64,000 nt of DNA from JABMNT01 sp048262255 (GCA_048262255.1 JBLXFH010000001.1:1674001-1738000), one strand, 5' to 3'. Numbered from the stretch's first letter, positions 41,362 to 50,502 are shown. Numbers and translations: made by a program. The notes: generated by a model not told the origin, from the letters alone.

Positions 41362-42954
41362 TTAAAATCCATTGGCCTGACCATCGCTGCGGGGGTCGTT
41401 CGCCCCTTCCAGCAGACCGTCAGGATGGCAAACAATAGCTCCGGCATGGCCCATGGTCTCTTCATAGGGGCCAACCACCTCGACATCGTGCCCGGCTTTT
41501 TTGAGCGCACTGATGACGCTTTCATCAAAGCGGTTTTCAATGCGCAGGTTTGTTGTTTCGCTGCCCCAGGTTCTGCCCAGCAGCCAGCGTGGTGCGCTGA
41601 CGGCCTGTTGCAGGCTTTGCCCGTGCAGCACATGACGGGTGAAGACCATCGCCTGGGTTTGCGGCTGGCCTTCGCCGCCCATGGTGCCGTAGGGCATGAC
41701 CCGGCCATCAGACAGGTGCGCCAATGCCGGTTGAATGGTGTGAAACGGGCGGCGGTGCGGGCGCAGGGCGTTGTGATGATTGTCATCAAGACTGAAACTG
41801 GTGCCGCGATTTTGCCAGACGATGCCGGAGTCTTTAAGAACCGTGCCGGAGCCAAATTCCCAATACAGGCTCTGGATAAAGCTGACGGCGCGACCTTCAC
41901 TGTCAGCGGCGCCCAGCCAGACCGTATCTCCCTGCTGCGGAACATCGGGCCAGGGTAAGGCCTTTACCGGGTTGATATCGGCGGCCATGGCATCAAGGGC
42001 GGAAACGGTGAGAAACGAAGCCGGGTCGACATCCATATAGGCCGGGTCCGTGACATAACGGTCGCGCACCCGAAAGGCCCGCTTGGTCGCCTCCACCAGA
42101 TTGTGGGCAAAGTCGAAGCCTTCCGCTTCTTTAACATTCAACCTTCCATAAACAGCGAGCAGGATCAGTGAGGCGAGGCCCTGTGTTGGCGGCGGCATGT
42201 TGAATACCCGGTGTCCGGCAACATCGACTTCCAGCGGCTTGATGGTCAATGCCCGGTGGGCCTCGAGATCAGAAAGGCGAAGCGGCGTTCCAGCCTGCTC
42301 CAGATCGGCGGCCATGGCGCGCGCCAGATCACCCCGGTAAAAATCATCAAGGCCGGCTTGTGTTAAATGCTCAAGCGTGGCGGATAGACGCTGGTTGACG
42401 AAGCGATCACCTTCTTGAAGCGGTTTTCCGTCTTTCAGGAAGGTTTCTGCAAAGCCGGGAGAATTGACCATTTCGGACATTTTTGCAGCCGTGTTGCCTG
42501 CTTGCGTCGCGGTCACTGAAATGCCGTCTCGGGCGTAATAAATGGCATCTTCGAGCAGTCGCGACAGGGGCATTTTGCCACCCAACGCATCGACGCTGTA
42601 TTGATGCGCTGCCTGCCAGCCGGAAATCGTTCCACCAACGGTCAGGGCCGCCAGGGGGCCGCGCGACGGGATTGCATCCAGTCCTTGTGCTTTATAAAAA
42701 TCAATGGTTGCCATAGCCGCGGCACCGCCACAGGCATCAATGCCGACCACCTTGTTATCCGGCGTGTGCACCAGCCAGAAGTTATCGCCACCAATGCCGT
42801 TCATGTGCGGGTAAACCACGGCGATGGTGCTGGCGGCGGCGATCATCGCCTCGACGGCGTTGCCGCCTTCTTGCAAAACACGGAGGCCGGCTTGCGAAGC
42901 GAGATGGTGGGGGGCGGTAACCATGCCCCGGTAGGATCGAACGGTTTGTAGCAT
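41362..42954 (-). CDS. Gamma-glutamyltransferase-like Ntn hydrolase
   Basis: 530 residues, no signal peptide, so probably cytoplasmic. The large-subunit part has APHHLASQAGLRVLQEGGNAVEAMIAAA and MNGIGGDNFWLV. The autoprocessing/catalytic Thr is predicted in QQGDTVWLGAADSEGRAVSFIQS near residue 345, followed by small-subunit motifs PFHTIQPALAHLSDGRVMPYGTMGGEGQPQ. It belongs to the GGT family but to a branch often found in nitrogen-waste clusters, not the periplasmic glutathione enzyme. It stands between the oxamate carbamoyltransferase genes and a TauE/SafE gene. Hydrolysis of an acyl-amide related to ureides is possible; that is inference. Confidence 0.87.
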   Translation of the reverse strand: MLQTVRSYRGMVTAPHHLASQAGLRVLQEGGNAVEAMIAAASTIAVVYPHMNGIGGDNFWLVHTPDNKVVGIDACGGAAAMATIDFYKAQGLDAIPSRGPLAALTVGGTISGWQAAHQYSVDALGGKMPLSRLLEDAIYYARDGISVTATQAGNTAAKMSEMVNSPGFAETFLKDGKPLQEGDRFVNQRLSATLEHLTQAGLDDFYRGDLARAMAADLEQAGTPLRLSDLEAHRALTIKPLEVDVAGHRVFNMPPPTQGLASLILLAVYGRLNVKEAEGFDFAHNLVEATKRAFRVRDRYVTDPAYMDVDPASFLTVSALDAMAADINPVKALPWPDVPQQGDTVWLGAADSEGRAVSFIQSLYWEFGSGTVLKDSGIVWQNRGTSFSLDDNHHNALRPHRRPFHTIQPALAHLSDGRVMPYGTMGGEGQPQTQAMVFTRHVLHGQSLQQAVSAPRWLLGRTWGSETTNLRIENRFDESVISALKKAGHDVEVVGPYEETMGHAGAIVCHPDGLLEGANDPRSDGQANGF

Positions 42955-42969
42955 TGAACTTTTCCTGGG

Positions 42970-43884
42970 TTAAGCGGCGACTTGTTGCTGACGTTCGCTA
43001 TCGTGGCAAATCATGAGGGTGACATAAAGCCCCGCCAGGGCATCCCAGCCCGATGTGTGACCAATGGCCGTCAAATCGGTAAGGGCGGAAGAAATGTTGG
43101 CGGGCGTTCCTGACTGCAGGGTATGGAGAAGATGGTGTAAGGCCGAACTGCCAAATCCTTCCGTCGCGGCCAACAGATGCTGTTGACTGATCGGATTGGT
43201 GCAAGCGGCAGCATTTGAGATGACAGACCGGGCGAGGTGTTCCTGCTGGTGCTGCCACCCGAGTGCGGCAAGGCAGATTAGCATGGCACCAATGAAATCA
43301 TCACCAGATGGGGTTAACCCCGGGCCAAGGCCAAGCAGGTTTTTGACAGGTGCCGGAGGGGGCGCATCCGAATGGAGGTGTGTTCGCAACCAGCCTGACA
43401 GCTCTTCTAAAGGTTCGGCGGCGCCAGCGAGAAAATGCCGACCGCTTGGTGCGGGTTCGAAAACCAGAGCGGCCAGGCCCTCACGGGGGCGTTGCGACAG
43501 GTAAAACAGGCGAGCGGCCTCTAAATACTGACGGGTAAAACGTTTTTCGGGAAGAGCTGGAGGGCTCCATTTGCGGGCTGAGGCCGTTTTAAATGTCAGC
43601 TGTGCACCCACCCGAATCTTGCCGCCAGCCAGCAAGACGGGGTCGTCCTTTTTCACGCCGCTGACCGACCAAAGGGTCAATGCAGGGGCTGTTGAAACCA
43701 CGTTCAGGGGGCCATCTGCAAATGCCGAGGTGCCGATGCAGATGAAACGACCGTCGAGATTTATATAAAAACATTTATCGAAAACGGCAGCGACATAGCC
43801 CTGGGCATTTTGTTGAAGCGTCCGCCAGGCGATGGACCCGGCGCGCTCGATATGGAGTTGGTAAGGGTTCGTATTATTTATCAT
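42970..43884 (-). CDS. allH: DUF2877 protein, oxamate carbamoyltransferase subunit AllH
   Basis: 304 residues with the family motif GLGPGLTPSGDDFIGAM near residue 195. The E. coli homologue (YlbF, now AllH) is one of three proteins that together form oxamate carbamoyltransferase, the enzyme that phosphorolyses oxalurate to oxamate and carbamoyl phosphate. The ATG at 43884 overlaps the carbamate kinase stop (43874), showing tight coupling. Partners AllF and AllG are encoded just upstream in the same operon. Confidence 0.85.
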   Translation of the reverse strand: MINNTNPYQLHIERAGSIAWRTLQQNAQGYVAAVFDKCFYINLDGRFICIGTSAFADGPLNVVSTAPALTLWSVSGVKKDDPVLLAGGKIRVGAQLTFKTASARKWSPPALPEKRFTRQYLEAARLFYLSQRPREGLAALVFEPAPSGRHFLAGAAEPLEELSGWLRTHLHSDAPPPAPVKNLLGLGPGLTPSGDDFIGAMLICLAALGWQHQQEHLARSVISNAAACTNPISQQHLLAATEGFGSSALHHLLHTLQSGTPANISSALTDLTAIGHTSGWDALAGLYVTLMICHDSERQQQVAA

Positions 43885-44845
43885 TGGGAACAATGCGCGT
43901 GCCACTTTCGCCGTGCAGGGCCTGCATGGCCTGATCCAGACTTCCGATGATCACGCGCTCGCCGCCGCCTTCCAGAAAACGGATTGCGGCCTCGATTTTC
44001 GGCCCCATGCTGCCAGCCGGAAAATGCCCTTCGGCCTGATAGGTGCGGATTTCGCGCAATGTGACGCGGTCCAGATACTTGACGTTGGGTGTGCCAAAAT
44101 GGATGGCGACTTGCGGTACAGCGGTCAGGATCATCAGGGTGTCGATGCCAAGCACGTTCGCCATATGGGCCGACGTCAGGTCCTTGTCGATGACCGCCTC
44201 AACGCCATTGCGTACGCCTTTTGGGCCGCGTACCACCGGAATGCCGCCGCCGCCGCCGGCAATAACCACTGTGCCGCGTCGCGCCAGCATTTGCACCAGT
44301 GAAATATCACAGATGTGTTTGGGTTTGGGAGATGGTACGACATGGCGCCAGCCGCGACCGGAATCTTCTTTCATCAACCAACCCAGATCAGCAGCGATCT
44401 TTTTGGCTTCTGCTTCATCGAAGAACGGGCCGATGGGTTTGCTGGGGTTAAGGAATGCGGGATCATCCGGATCAACTTCAACTTGCGTCAGCAGGCAGGT
44501 GACATGGCGCGGGTTTCCGATTTCGCGCAGCTTGTTTTCCATGGCCTGCATTAGCAGATAAGCAATGCCACCCTGGCTGTGGGCTACACAGATATCCAGC
44601 GGCATGGGCGCAATCTTGTCGCGGGTCAGGGTTTGCCGCATCAGGATTTTACCAACCACCGGACCGTTGCCGTGGGTGATGATCAGCTCGTTATCAAGCA
44701 TGGTCAGGGGCAGCAGAGCCTCGGCGGTTTTGGCGGCAATCACCTTCTGCTCTTGTGAGGTGCCCTCGATGTCTTCCGGGTGGGTGGCGTTGCCGCCAAT
44801 GGCAACCAAAATACGGTTGGGAATCTCGGTTGGTGTTTGCATCAC
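43874..44845 (-). CDS. Carbamate kinase
   Basis: 323 residues of the amino acid kinase fold. NRILVAIGGNATHPEDIEG near residue 10 is the phosphate-binding start, ITHGNGPVVG near 57 follows, and AGGGGGIPVVR near 195 with VIDKDLTSAHMANVLGID completes the site. It transfers phosphate from carbamoyl phosphate to ADP, giving ATP, CO2 and ammonia. It lies between AllF and AllH genes, like E. coli allK (ybcF) in the allantoin regulon, so its substrate should come from oxalurate phosphorolysis rather than the arginine deiminase path. Confidence 0.93.
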   Translation of the reverse strand: MMQTPTEIPNRILVAIGGNATHPEDIEGTSQEQKVIAAKTAEALLPLTMLDNELIITHGNGPVVGKILMRQTLTRDKIAPMPLDICVAHSQGGIAYLLMQAMENKLREIGNPRHVTCLLTQVEVDPDDPAFLNPSKPIGPFFDEAEAKKIAADLGWLMKEDSGRGWRHVVPSPKPKHICDISLVQMLARRGTVVIAGGGGGIPVVRGPKGVRNGVEAVIDKDLTSAHMANVLGIDTLMILTAVPQVAIHFGTPNVKYLDRVTLREIRTYQAEGHFPAGSMGPKIEAAIRFLEGGGERVIIGSLDQAMQALHGESGTRIVPNDK

Positions 44846-44851
44846 AGGTGC

Positions 44852-46342
44852 CTAGCGCCCGAGTTTAAGACAGGCCAAAGCCAGGGCAGCGGCATCGGCA
44901 TTTGAAGGGGCTACCATAATGCCCTTTGATTGCAGTTTTGCGATTTGCCCGGCGCGGCCCTGCGGGTCGCCGTCGGTTCCGGTGACCGAAGCGATCACCA
45001 GAGTATTCCCGTCAAGCGCACCAAGGCTATCCACCAGATGCCCGGCGGGATCATCAAAAGCTCCGTATCCGATCACTACATCAACCAGTATAATTCCAAC
45101 CTTCGGGTCGGCCATGGCTTTGGTAAGCGCCTGATCGCGTACCGATGGGTCGATCATCGGATGCGGTCGGCCCTGCGTGTATTCGTCACTACCCAGATCA
45201 ATCAGGGCATGGGCATCGGCCCCGTCCGTCAGTGGACCAACACCCGGAACCGCTGCATTCGACATGACAGCTTCCCCTGCGGCCAAAAACAGTGACTGGG
45301 CTTCAGCGCAGAGCGTGCCGCCGGAAAACAAACCGCAGACCTGTTGTGCGCTTGCCGGTTTGGCAACCGTTTCTGCCTTAAAATCCGTGAACAGAGGCTT
45401 GTTGCCCAAGGCGTGCTCAGCGGCAGATTTTAACGAAGCCGCAAAAGTCGCATTGGCGGGTAGGTCCCAGCTTTCGGCGCCGATAAAGCAGACGGTGAAG
45501 GTCTTTTTGCTGTTTGCAATGCGTGCAACAACCCGGTTTGCGACAGTTGGCGCAGGGGGCTTGGAAATAATGACGATATGACGGGTGTTCGGGTTCTGAT
45601 CGAGAGCTTCCAGCGCCATCAGGGTGGTGATGCCGCCGATCTCTTCTTTCAGATCGCGGCCGCCGACGCCGATGGCCTGTGAGATGCCGCCGCCGCCTTG
45701 TGCGATCAGGCAACTGATCTCCTGGGTTCCGGTGCCGGACGCCCCAATAATGCCGATATCGCCCGCCGGGACCACGTTGGCGAAGGCCAGCGGCGTGCCG
45801 TTGAGGATGGCGGTGCCGCAATCCGGCCCCATGACCAGCAGGCCCAGATCGCGGGCTTCGGTTTTCAAGGACAGTTCCGCTTCAATGGAGACGTTGTCGC
45901 TGAACATCATCACATGCAGGCCGCGGCGCAATGCCTTGCGGGCCTCGGCGGCAGCGAAATCGCCGGCCACGGAAATCAGCGCGAGGTTGGCATTGGGATT
46001 TTGTTTGACGGCAGCGCGCAGGCTTTTCGGTCGCCATTCCGCGCCCGGACCCCCCGAAGATGTCGGCGTATCCAGGAGCTGGTTGGCTTCCATGAGGGCC
46101 TCTTCGGCGACAGCCTTGGAGATGGCACGAATGCCGATGATCAGGTCGCCACCTTCGGCGCCGTCGCTGTCGGCATTGAGCAAACCTGCATCGGTCATGA
46201 TCTGGCGGTTGGAAGGAGAGGCCATCATCAAAGCCGCTTCTTCGATGCCTTCCAGGCTGGCGAGGGTTTTGGAAAACCGCATAAGGGCGACGGAATCCAG
46301 ATAAAAGCCGCGACGGACTTCATTGATTGTGGTCGTACTCAT
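44852..46342 (-). CDS. allF: FdrA-family oxamate carbamoyltransferase subunit AllF
   Basis: 496 residues of the FdrA family, related to SucD-like acyl-CoA ligase alpha chains: GLLVMGPDCGTAILNGTPLAFANVV near residue 175, IGIIGASGTGTQEISCLIAQGGGGISQAIGVGG near 205 and a C-terminal domain with LGSDEYTQGRPHPMIDP. In E. coli FdrA (AllF) is a component of oxamate carbamoyltransferase. The start overlaps the AllG stop by ATGA (46339-46342), so subunits are made in step. The N-terminus FYLDSVALMRFSKTLASLEGIEEAALMM is the typical FdrA beginning. Confidence 0.9.
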   Translation of the reverse strand: MSTTTINEVRRGFYLDSVALMRFSKTLASLEGIEEAALMMASPSNRQIMTDAGLLNADSDGAEGGDLIIGIRAISKAVAEEALMEANQLLDTPTSSGGPGAEWRPKSLRAAVKQNPNANLALISVAGDFAAAEARKALRRGLHVMMFSDNVSIEAELSLKTEARDLGLLVMGPDCGTAILNGTPLAFANVVPAGDIGIIGASGTGTQEISCLIAQGGGGISQAIGVGGRDLKEEIGGITTLMALEALDQNPNTRHIVIISKPPAPTVANRVVARIANSKKTFTVCFIGAESWDLPANATFAASLKSAAEHALGNKPLFTDFKAETVAKPASAQQVCGLFSGGTLCAEAQSLFLAAGEAVMSNAAVPGVGPLTDGADAHALIDLGSDEYTQGRPHPMIDPSVRDQALTKAMADPKVGIILVDVVIGYGAFDDPAGHLVDSLGALDGNTLVIASVTGTDGDPQGRAGQIAKLQSKGIMVAPSNADAAALALACLKLGR

Positions 46343-47589
46343 TTCACTCCGACGCTTTCAGCAAAGGCATAGAGCGCCTGCTCGAAACATTTGATAGGGG
46401 CGCGCACCACACCAGCGCCCACTTGCCCGACGCCCGGTTCCTTGTGGGCGATGCCGGTATTGATGGTTGGTGCCAGGCCGGTATCCATGACCAGACGGAT
46501 GTCAATGCCTGTAGGGACACCCAGATAGTCCATGGCCGGGATCGTCCATTCCGGGTTTTCCCCGGTAGCAATCTCCGACATGGTGCGGGTGAAGATGCCG
46601 GCGTCCGAAGCCGCTCCCGCGCCAACAAATCCGGCGACGGCCGGTGACGCGCCCATGGCAAACCCGCCAAGGCCAATGGTCTCGACGATGGTGGAATCGC
46701 CCATATCCGGGTTGGCGTCGTCTTCCGTGAATCCGGGGAAATAGAGCCCTTCCGGCATTTCAACGGGTGCCGTGAACCACTGGTCACCGGTGCCGCTGAC
46801 GCGGATGCCGAAGTCGGTGCCGTTGCGGCACATGGCGGTGACAATGCTGGAGCCCTTGATATTTCGAACCGGGTCCATGATCGATTTGCCCATGGCCATG
46901 GCGACGTTTAGAAAAAACTGGTCGTTGCTACCGATAAAGGCCAACGCTTTGGCCAGCACTTCGTTGTCGGTGCTTGTGCGGGCCAATGCCGGGGCCAGTT
47001 CGCGCAGCAGCAGGCCGGAGCAGGCGACATTGCGCTGATGCATCTCGTCGCCCATGGTCAGGCCGCGGGCGACCAGATGTTTGAGCGGAATGCCGTCGCC
47101 AGCGCGCAGGGCGGCACCCATGGTCGGGCCGAATTCATCGCGCAGCCAGGCCAGACGGTTCAGGACTTCCGCATCGTTGCCGCCAAACCGCATGACTTTA
47201 CCCAAGCCTTCATTGATGGCGCAATAGGCGCGGTTCTTGAAAGTCCGGTTCTCGACCACCATCATTGGCTGACTGACCGTCGTCATGCCGGTCATCGGGC
47301 CAACGGCATCGAAATGGTGGTTGGGGTGAAACTCGAACTCCCCCCCAGCAGCCTTTGCAAAAGCGTCTTCCAGATCGGTTGCCCAGCCTTCGAATACGGC
47401 AATGCCGGCAATGGCGCCCTGCATGGGGCCGCACATGTCGGCCCAGTCCACAGGCGGGCCAGCATGCAGGATCATTTTTTCTTTTAGCGTCGGGATGGCT
47501 TCCGATGCCGGGATCACATCAATCAATACGGGGTCGGCGCTCAGCATCCGGCCGAGGGCTTCCTGATTGGCTTGTTCGATAAGTTCCAT
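46339..47589 (-). CDS. allG: DUF1116 protein, oxamate carbamoyltransferase subunit AllG
   Basis: 416 residues, the YlbE/DUF1116 family. Recognisable segments are MILHAGPPVDWADMCGPMQGAIAGI near residue 40, MRFGGNDAEVLNRLAWLRDEFGP near 135 and TAMCRNGTDFGIRVSGTGDQWFTAP near 250. With FdrA and DUF2877 proteins it makes up oxamate carbamoyltransferase in E. coli (AllFGH). It follows a 59-residue protein gene by 14 bases and overlaps allF. It is the largest member of the complex after FdrA and carries no membrane segment. Confidence 0.9.
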   Translation of the reverse strand: MELIEQANQEALGRMLSADPVLIDVIPASEAIPTLKEKMILHAGPPVDWADMCGPMQGAIAGIAVFEGWATDLEDAFAKAAGGEFEFHPNHHFDAVGPMTGMTTVSQPMMVVENRTFKNRAYCAINEGLGKVMRFGGNDAEVLNRLAWLRDEFGPTMGAALRAGDGIPLKHLVARGLTMGDEMHQRNVACSGLLLRELAPALARTSTDNEVLAKALAFIGSNDQFFLNVAMAMGKSIMDPVRNIKGSSIVTAMCRNGTDFGIRVSGTGDQWFTAPVEMPEGLYFPGFTEDDANPDMGDSTIVETIGLGGFAMGASPAVAGFVGAGAASDAGIFTRTMSEIATGENPEWTIPAMDYLGVPTGIDIRLVMDTGLAPTINTGIAHKEPGVGQVGAGVVRAPIKCFEQALYAFAESVGVK

Positions 47590-47603
47590 GTGGTGTGGTT
47601 TCC

Positions 47604-47783
47604 TCAGGTGCCCAGTTTTGACAGGAGGTCGGCGACTTTTGGATCACCCCCGGCCGGCGGCGACCAGTCCACCTGCACAACCTCGACATTTTGCTGTTTA
47701 AGTTCCTGTGTGAACCCTTCCAGGCCGACATTCACGACACTCAGCGGTTTGGACAGTAACTCCGATATCTTAGACTTGTTCAT
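47604..47783 (-). CDS. 59-residue FdrA/DUF1116-associated small protein
   Basis: An ATG at 47783 opens 59 codons: MNKSKISELLSKPLSVVNVG, then a predicted strand-helix-strand (LEGFTQELKQQNVEVVQVDW) and SPPAGGDPKVADLLSKL. Similar short segments, as I recall, are found fused to FdrA or DUF1116 proteins in other genomes, so here a normally fused domain seems to be a free protein. It overlaps the end of the aminotransferase gene by 14 bases and lies 14 bases before allG, so it is firmly within the operon. It may be a small subunit or assembly factor of the carbamoyltransferase. Confidence 0.7.
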   Translation of the reverse strand: MNKSKISELLSKPLSVVNVGLEGFTQELKQQNVEVVQVDWSPPAGGDPKVADLLSKLGT

Positions 47784-49008
47784 TGTAAACCCCATAGACC
47801 CCATCAACACCGGCTCCCGATGGAGCCTTAAAACCATTACGGCGCAAAACCGCATCCAGAGAGGCGATACAGCGGAGCACGTTGGCCTTGTTACAGACAT
47901 ACCCCATGGTGCCGATCCGCCAGATTTCACCCTTCAGGGGGCCAAACGACGTGCCGATTTCGATACCGAAATCCTGCAGCATCTCGGAGCGCACCTTATC
48001 ATCGCCAACCCCATCCGGAATATAAACACCGGTGACGTTGTCCATGCGATGATTTTCGTCGCCATAGAGTTTCAGGCCCATGGCCTGCAGACCGGCGCGC
48101 AGGGCGCGGCTCGCCATTTTATGACGGGCGAAGGTGTTCTCCATGCCTTCACCAAGAATGACACGGGCGCATTCGCGGGCCGCATATAGCATGGAGGTGG
48201 CTTCGGTATGATGGTTGAGCCGGTCCGGCCCCCAGTAATCCATGAGCATGGGCAGATCAAAATAGTTGGACTGGATGCGCCGCCCGTTGCCCGCCGTATA
48301 GCCTTCGGGGCGAATGCCTTCTTCGATATGACGGCGCGCCGAAACCACATCGGCGATGCGGTCGTTGAAGGTGATGGGTGACGAGCCCGGCGGGCCCGAC
48401 ATGCATTTCTGCAACCCGGCGGTGACCGCATCCAGCTGCCAGGCATCGACTTCGACCGGCATGCCGCCCAGCGTTGCTGTGGCGTCGATCTGCAAAAGTG
48501 CATCGAACTCGCGGCAGATGGCGCCGATATCGGCCAGCGGCTGGGCCATTGTGGTCGAGGTGTCGCCATGCACCATGGCGACGATGCGCGGGCGGTGCTG
48601 TTTGATGGCGTCGCGTACGGCGTCCGGTTCAAACACGGTTCCCCAAGGCGTTTCAATGGAAACAACTTCGCCGCCGCAGCGCTCGGCAATCTCATTGAGC
48701 AGATGCCCGAAGCGGCCAAAATTGGCAACCAGCACCTTGTCGCCCGGCGTGATGATGGAGGTCAGGCAGGCTTCTATACCGGCCCGCGCGGTGCCGTCGA
48801 CCAGCATTGTCCAGCGGTTTTCCGTCTGGAACAGTTGGCGATACAGCACCATAACCTCGTTCATATAGGCGGTGAATTGCGGATCGAACTGGCCCAGCAT
48901 GGGGGTTGCCATGGCTTGCAGGGCGCTGGGATAAACATTCACCGGGCCAGGCCCCATCAGAAGGCGGGGTGCGGGGGAAAGGGCATCGAAAATTTCGGGT
49001 TTGATCAT
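47770..49008 (-). CDS. pucG: (S)-ureidoglycine-glyoxylate aminotransferase (PucG-like, class V)
   Basis: 412 residues from the ATG at 49008, which immediately follows the AllC stop; a start 12 bases upstream is also open. PLP Lys is in AGLQKCMSGPPGSS (Lys201). A Gln in MLGQFDP and an Asn in RLNHHTEAT correspond, from memory, to Gln37 and Asn264 that set ureidoglycine transaminases apart from alanine-glyoxylate enzymes (the Gln is exactly 161 residues before the Lys in both). It converts ureidoglycine and glyoxylate to oxalurate and glycine, the substrate needed by AllFGH. Cytoplasmic. If the residue reading is wrong it would be an alanine-glyoxylate aminotransferase. Confidence 0.87.
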   Translation of the reverse strand: MIKPEIFDALSPAPRLLMGPGPVNVYPSALQAMATPMLGQFDPQFTAYMNEVMVLYRQLFQTENRWTMLVDGTARAGIEACLTSIITPGDKVLVANFGRFGHLLNEIAERCGGEVVSIETPWGTVFEPDAVRDAIKQHRPRIVAMVHGDTSTTMAQPLADIGAICREFDALLQIDATATLGGMPVEVDAWQLDAVTAGLQKCMSGPPGSSPITFNDRIADVVSARRHIEEGIRPEGYTAGNGRRIQSNYFDLPMLMDYWGPDRLNHHTEATSMLYAARECARVILGEGMENTFARHKMASRALRAGLQAMGLKLYGDENHRMDNVTGVYIPDGVGDDKVRSEMLQDFGIEIGTSFGPLKGEIWRIGTMGYVCNKANVLRCIASLDAVLRRNGFKAPSGAGVDGVYGVYNEQV

Positions 49009-49009
49009 G

Positions 49010-50269
49010 TCAGGTCCCATTCAGCGGGTTAAAATCACGGATAAACTGCAGCAGGGCGCTGGCGCTTGCGGATGCATCGTCTTCGGTCATGGCTTCTGCC
49101 GGGTGGTGCGAGATGCCGCCTTCACAGCGTACAAACAACATGCCGATATCGGCGATATGAGCCATCGCCATACCATCATGTCCGGCACCACTCATAAGAC
49201 GCTTTGGCGGGTGGCCTGTTTTGACAACGGCGGCTTCCAGCTGGTCCATGAGCCAAGGCGTGCACTGGCAGCCATCGGATTCGTGAACCACGGCGATATC
49301 CAGTTGGACGTCGCGGCGGTCGCAAATGGCGGAGATTTCCTGTCTGACCTCTTCAACCGCTTTGCGCCGCACAGCGTCTTCCGCGGCCCGGATATCGATG
49401 GTGAAGACGGCTTCGCCGGGAATCACATTGATGGTGCCGGGTGAGGCGGAAATCTTGCCAACCGTGCCGACCAGTCCGGGCGAGGATGAACAATAGCGCT
49501 CGATCGCCAGTATGGATTCGGCGGCTGCGGTGATCGCGTCGTGACGGCGGTCCATGGGAACGGTCCCGGCATGACCCGCAACGCCGGTCACGGTAACCGA
49601 CAGGCGGGTGCCACCGGCAATGGCGGTGACCACGCCAAGCGCCAGATTTTCATCCTCCAGAACCGGACCCTGTTCGATGTGCAACTCGACAAAGGCGAGA
49701 ACGTCTTCGGGGGAGCGGGCAAGTGTTGGGATCTGTTCCGGGTTCACCTTGAATTCGCGTAAGGCATCGCGCATGGGGATATCTGCGCTATCGGTATTGT
49801 CGAGAAGCGACATGTCGAAGGTTCCGGCAATGGCGCGGCTACCCAGAAGCGTCGTGTTGTAACGCACGCCTTCCTCGTCACAAAAAGCAATCACTTCAAT
49901 GGCGAAGGGAAAGCTTTCCCCGGCGGCATTGAGCGCCGCGATGCAGGAAATGGGGGCGACAACACCTAAAGCGCCGTCGTATTTGCCGCCGTGGCGGACG
50001 GTGTCCTGATGCGAGCCGATGATCAGCGCCGGGGCATTCGGGGTGGTGGCTTCATAGCGCCCAACCACATTGCCAACGGCGTCGACCTCGGTCGTCATGC
50101 CGGCATCGCGCATCCACGACTGGATCATTTCAGCGGCCTGTCGGTGTTCCTTGGTGGCGAAGCGCCGGGTTACGCCAGCACCGTCCTCGCTGAACAGCGA
50201 CAGCATATCCAAACGGCGCATGATTTCCGAACCGAGATCCGGATTTGACGATATTACTTTTTCGAGCAT
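49010..50269 (-). CDS. allC: Allantoate amidohydrolase
   Basis: 419 residues of the M20 AllC/hydantoinase-carbamoylase family. Metal ligands are in IGSHQDTVRHGGKYDGALG near residue 84, FCDEEGVRY near 130 and FVELHIEQGPVLE near 195; a C-terminal His is in GISHHPAEAM. The enzyme hydrolyses allantoate to ureidoglycine, CO2 and ammonia. GGTGGAA lies 6 bases before the ATG. First gene of a minus-strand operon that continues through the aminotransferase and the carbamoyltransferase. No allantoinase or uricase gene is in the window, so allantoate must be supplied elsewhere or imported. N-carbamoyl-amino acid hydrolase is the alternative, less fitting the context. Confidence 0.9.
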   Translation of the reverse strand: MLEKVISSNPDLGSEIMRRLDMLSLFSEDGAGVTRRFATKEHRQAAEMIQSWMRDAGMTTEVDAVGNVVGRYEATTPNAPALIIGSHQDTVRHGGKYDGALGVVAPISCIAALNAAGESFPFAIEVIAFCDEEGVRYNTTLLGSRAIAGTFDMSLLDNTDSADIPMRDALREFKVNPEQIPTLARSPEDVLAFVELHIEQGPVLEDENLALGVVTAIAGGTRLSVTVTGVAGHAGTVPMDRRHDAITAAAESILAIERYCSSSPGLVGTVGKISASPGTINVIPGEAVFTIDIRAAEDAVRRKAVEEVRQEISAICDRRDVQLDIAVVHESDGCQCTPWLMDQLEAAVVKTGHPPKRLMSGAGHDGMAMAHIADIGMLFVRCEGGISHHPAEAMTEDDASASASALLQFIRDFNPLNGT

Positions 50270-50502
50270 GATTCCACCAAGGCAGTCGGGTCACAATTTT
50301 GTAGCATTTCTGTTTGGCCGATCACAGGCGATTGGTCAATGCCACTTTCAATTCCTTTTTGTTAGAGTATTCAGATTCCATTGATGAATGCAGGCCATTT
50401 TTCCCCAGCGATCTTTCAACGCATGATCTCTTGGAAAAAGACCGGATACATGCATTATTAGGCGCAATTCAAAACCAACCTCAAAATCAAGGAGTCCTGT
50501 TC

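Noticed and set aside
41362..42954. Classical periplasmic glutathione-degrading GGT
   Set aside because: No signal peptide, and the gene lies in a cytoplasmic ureide operon.
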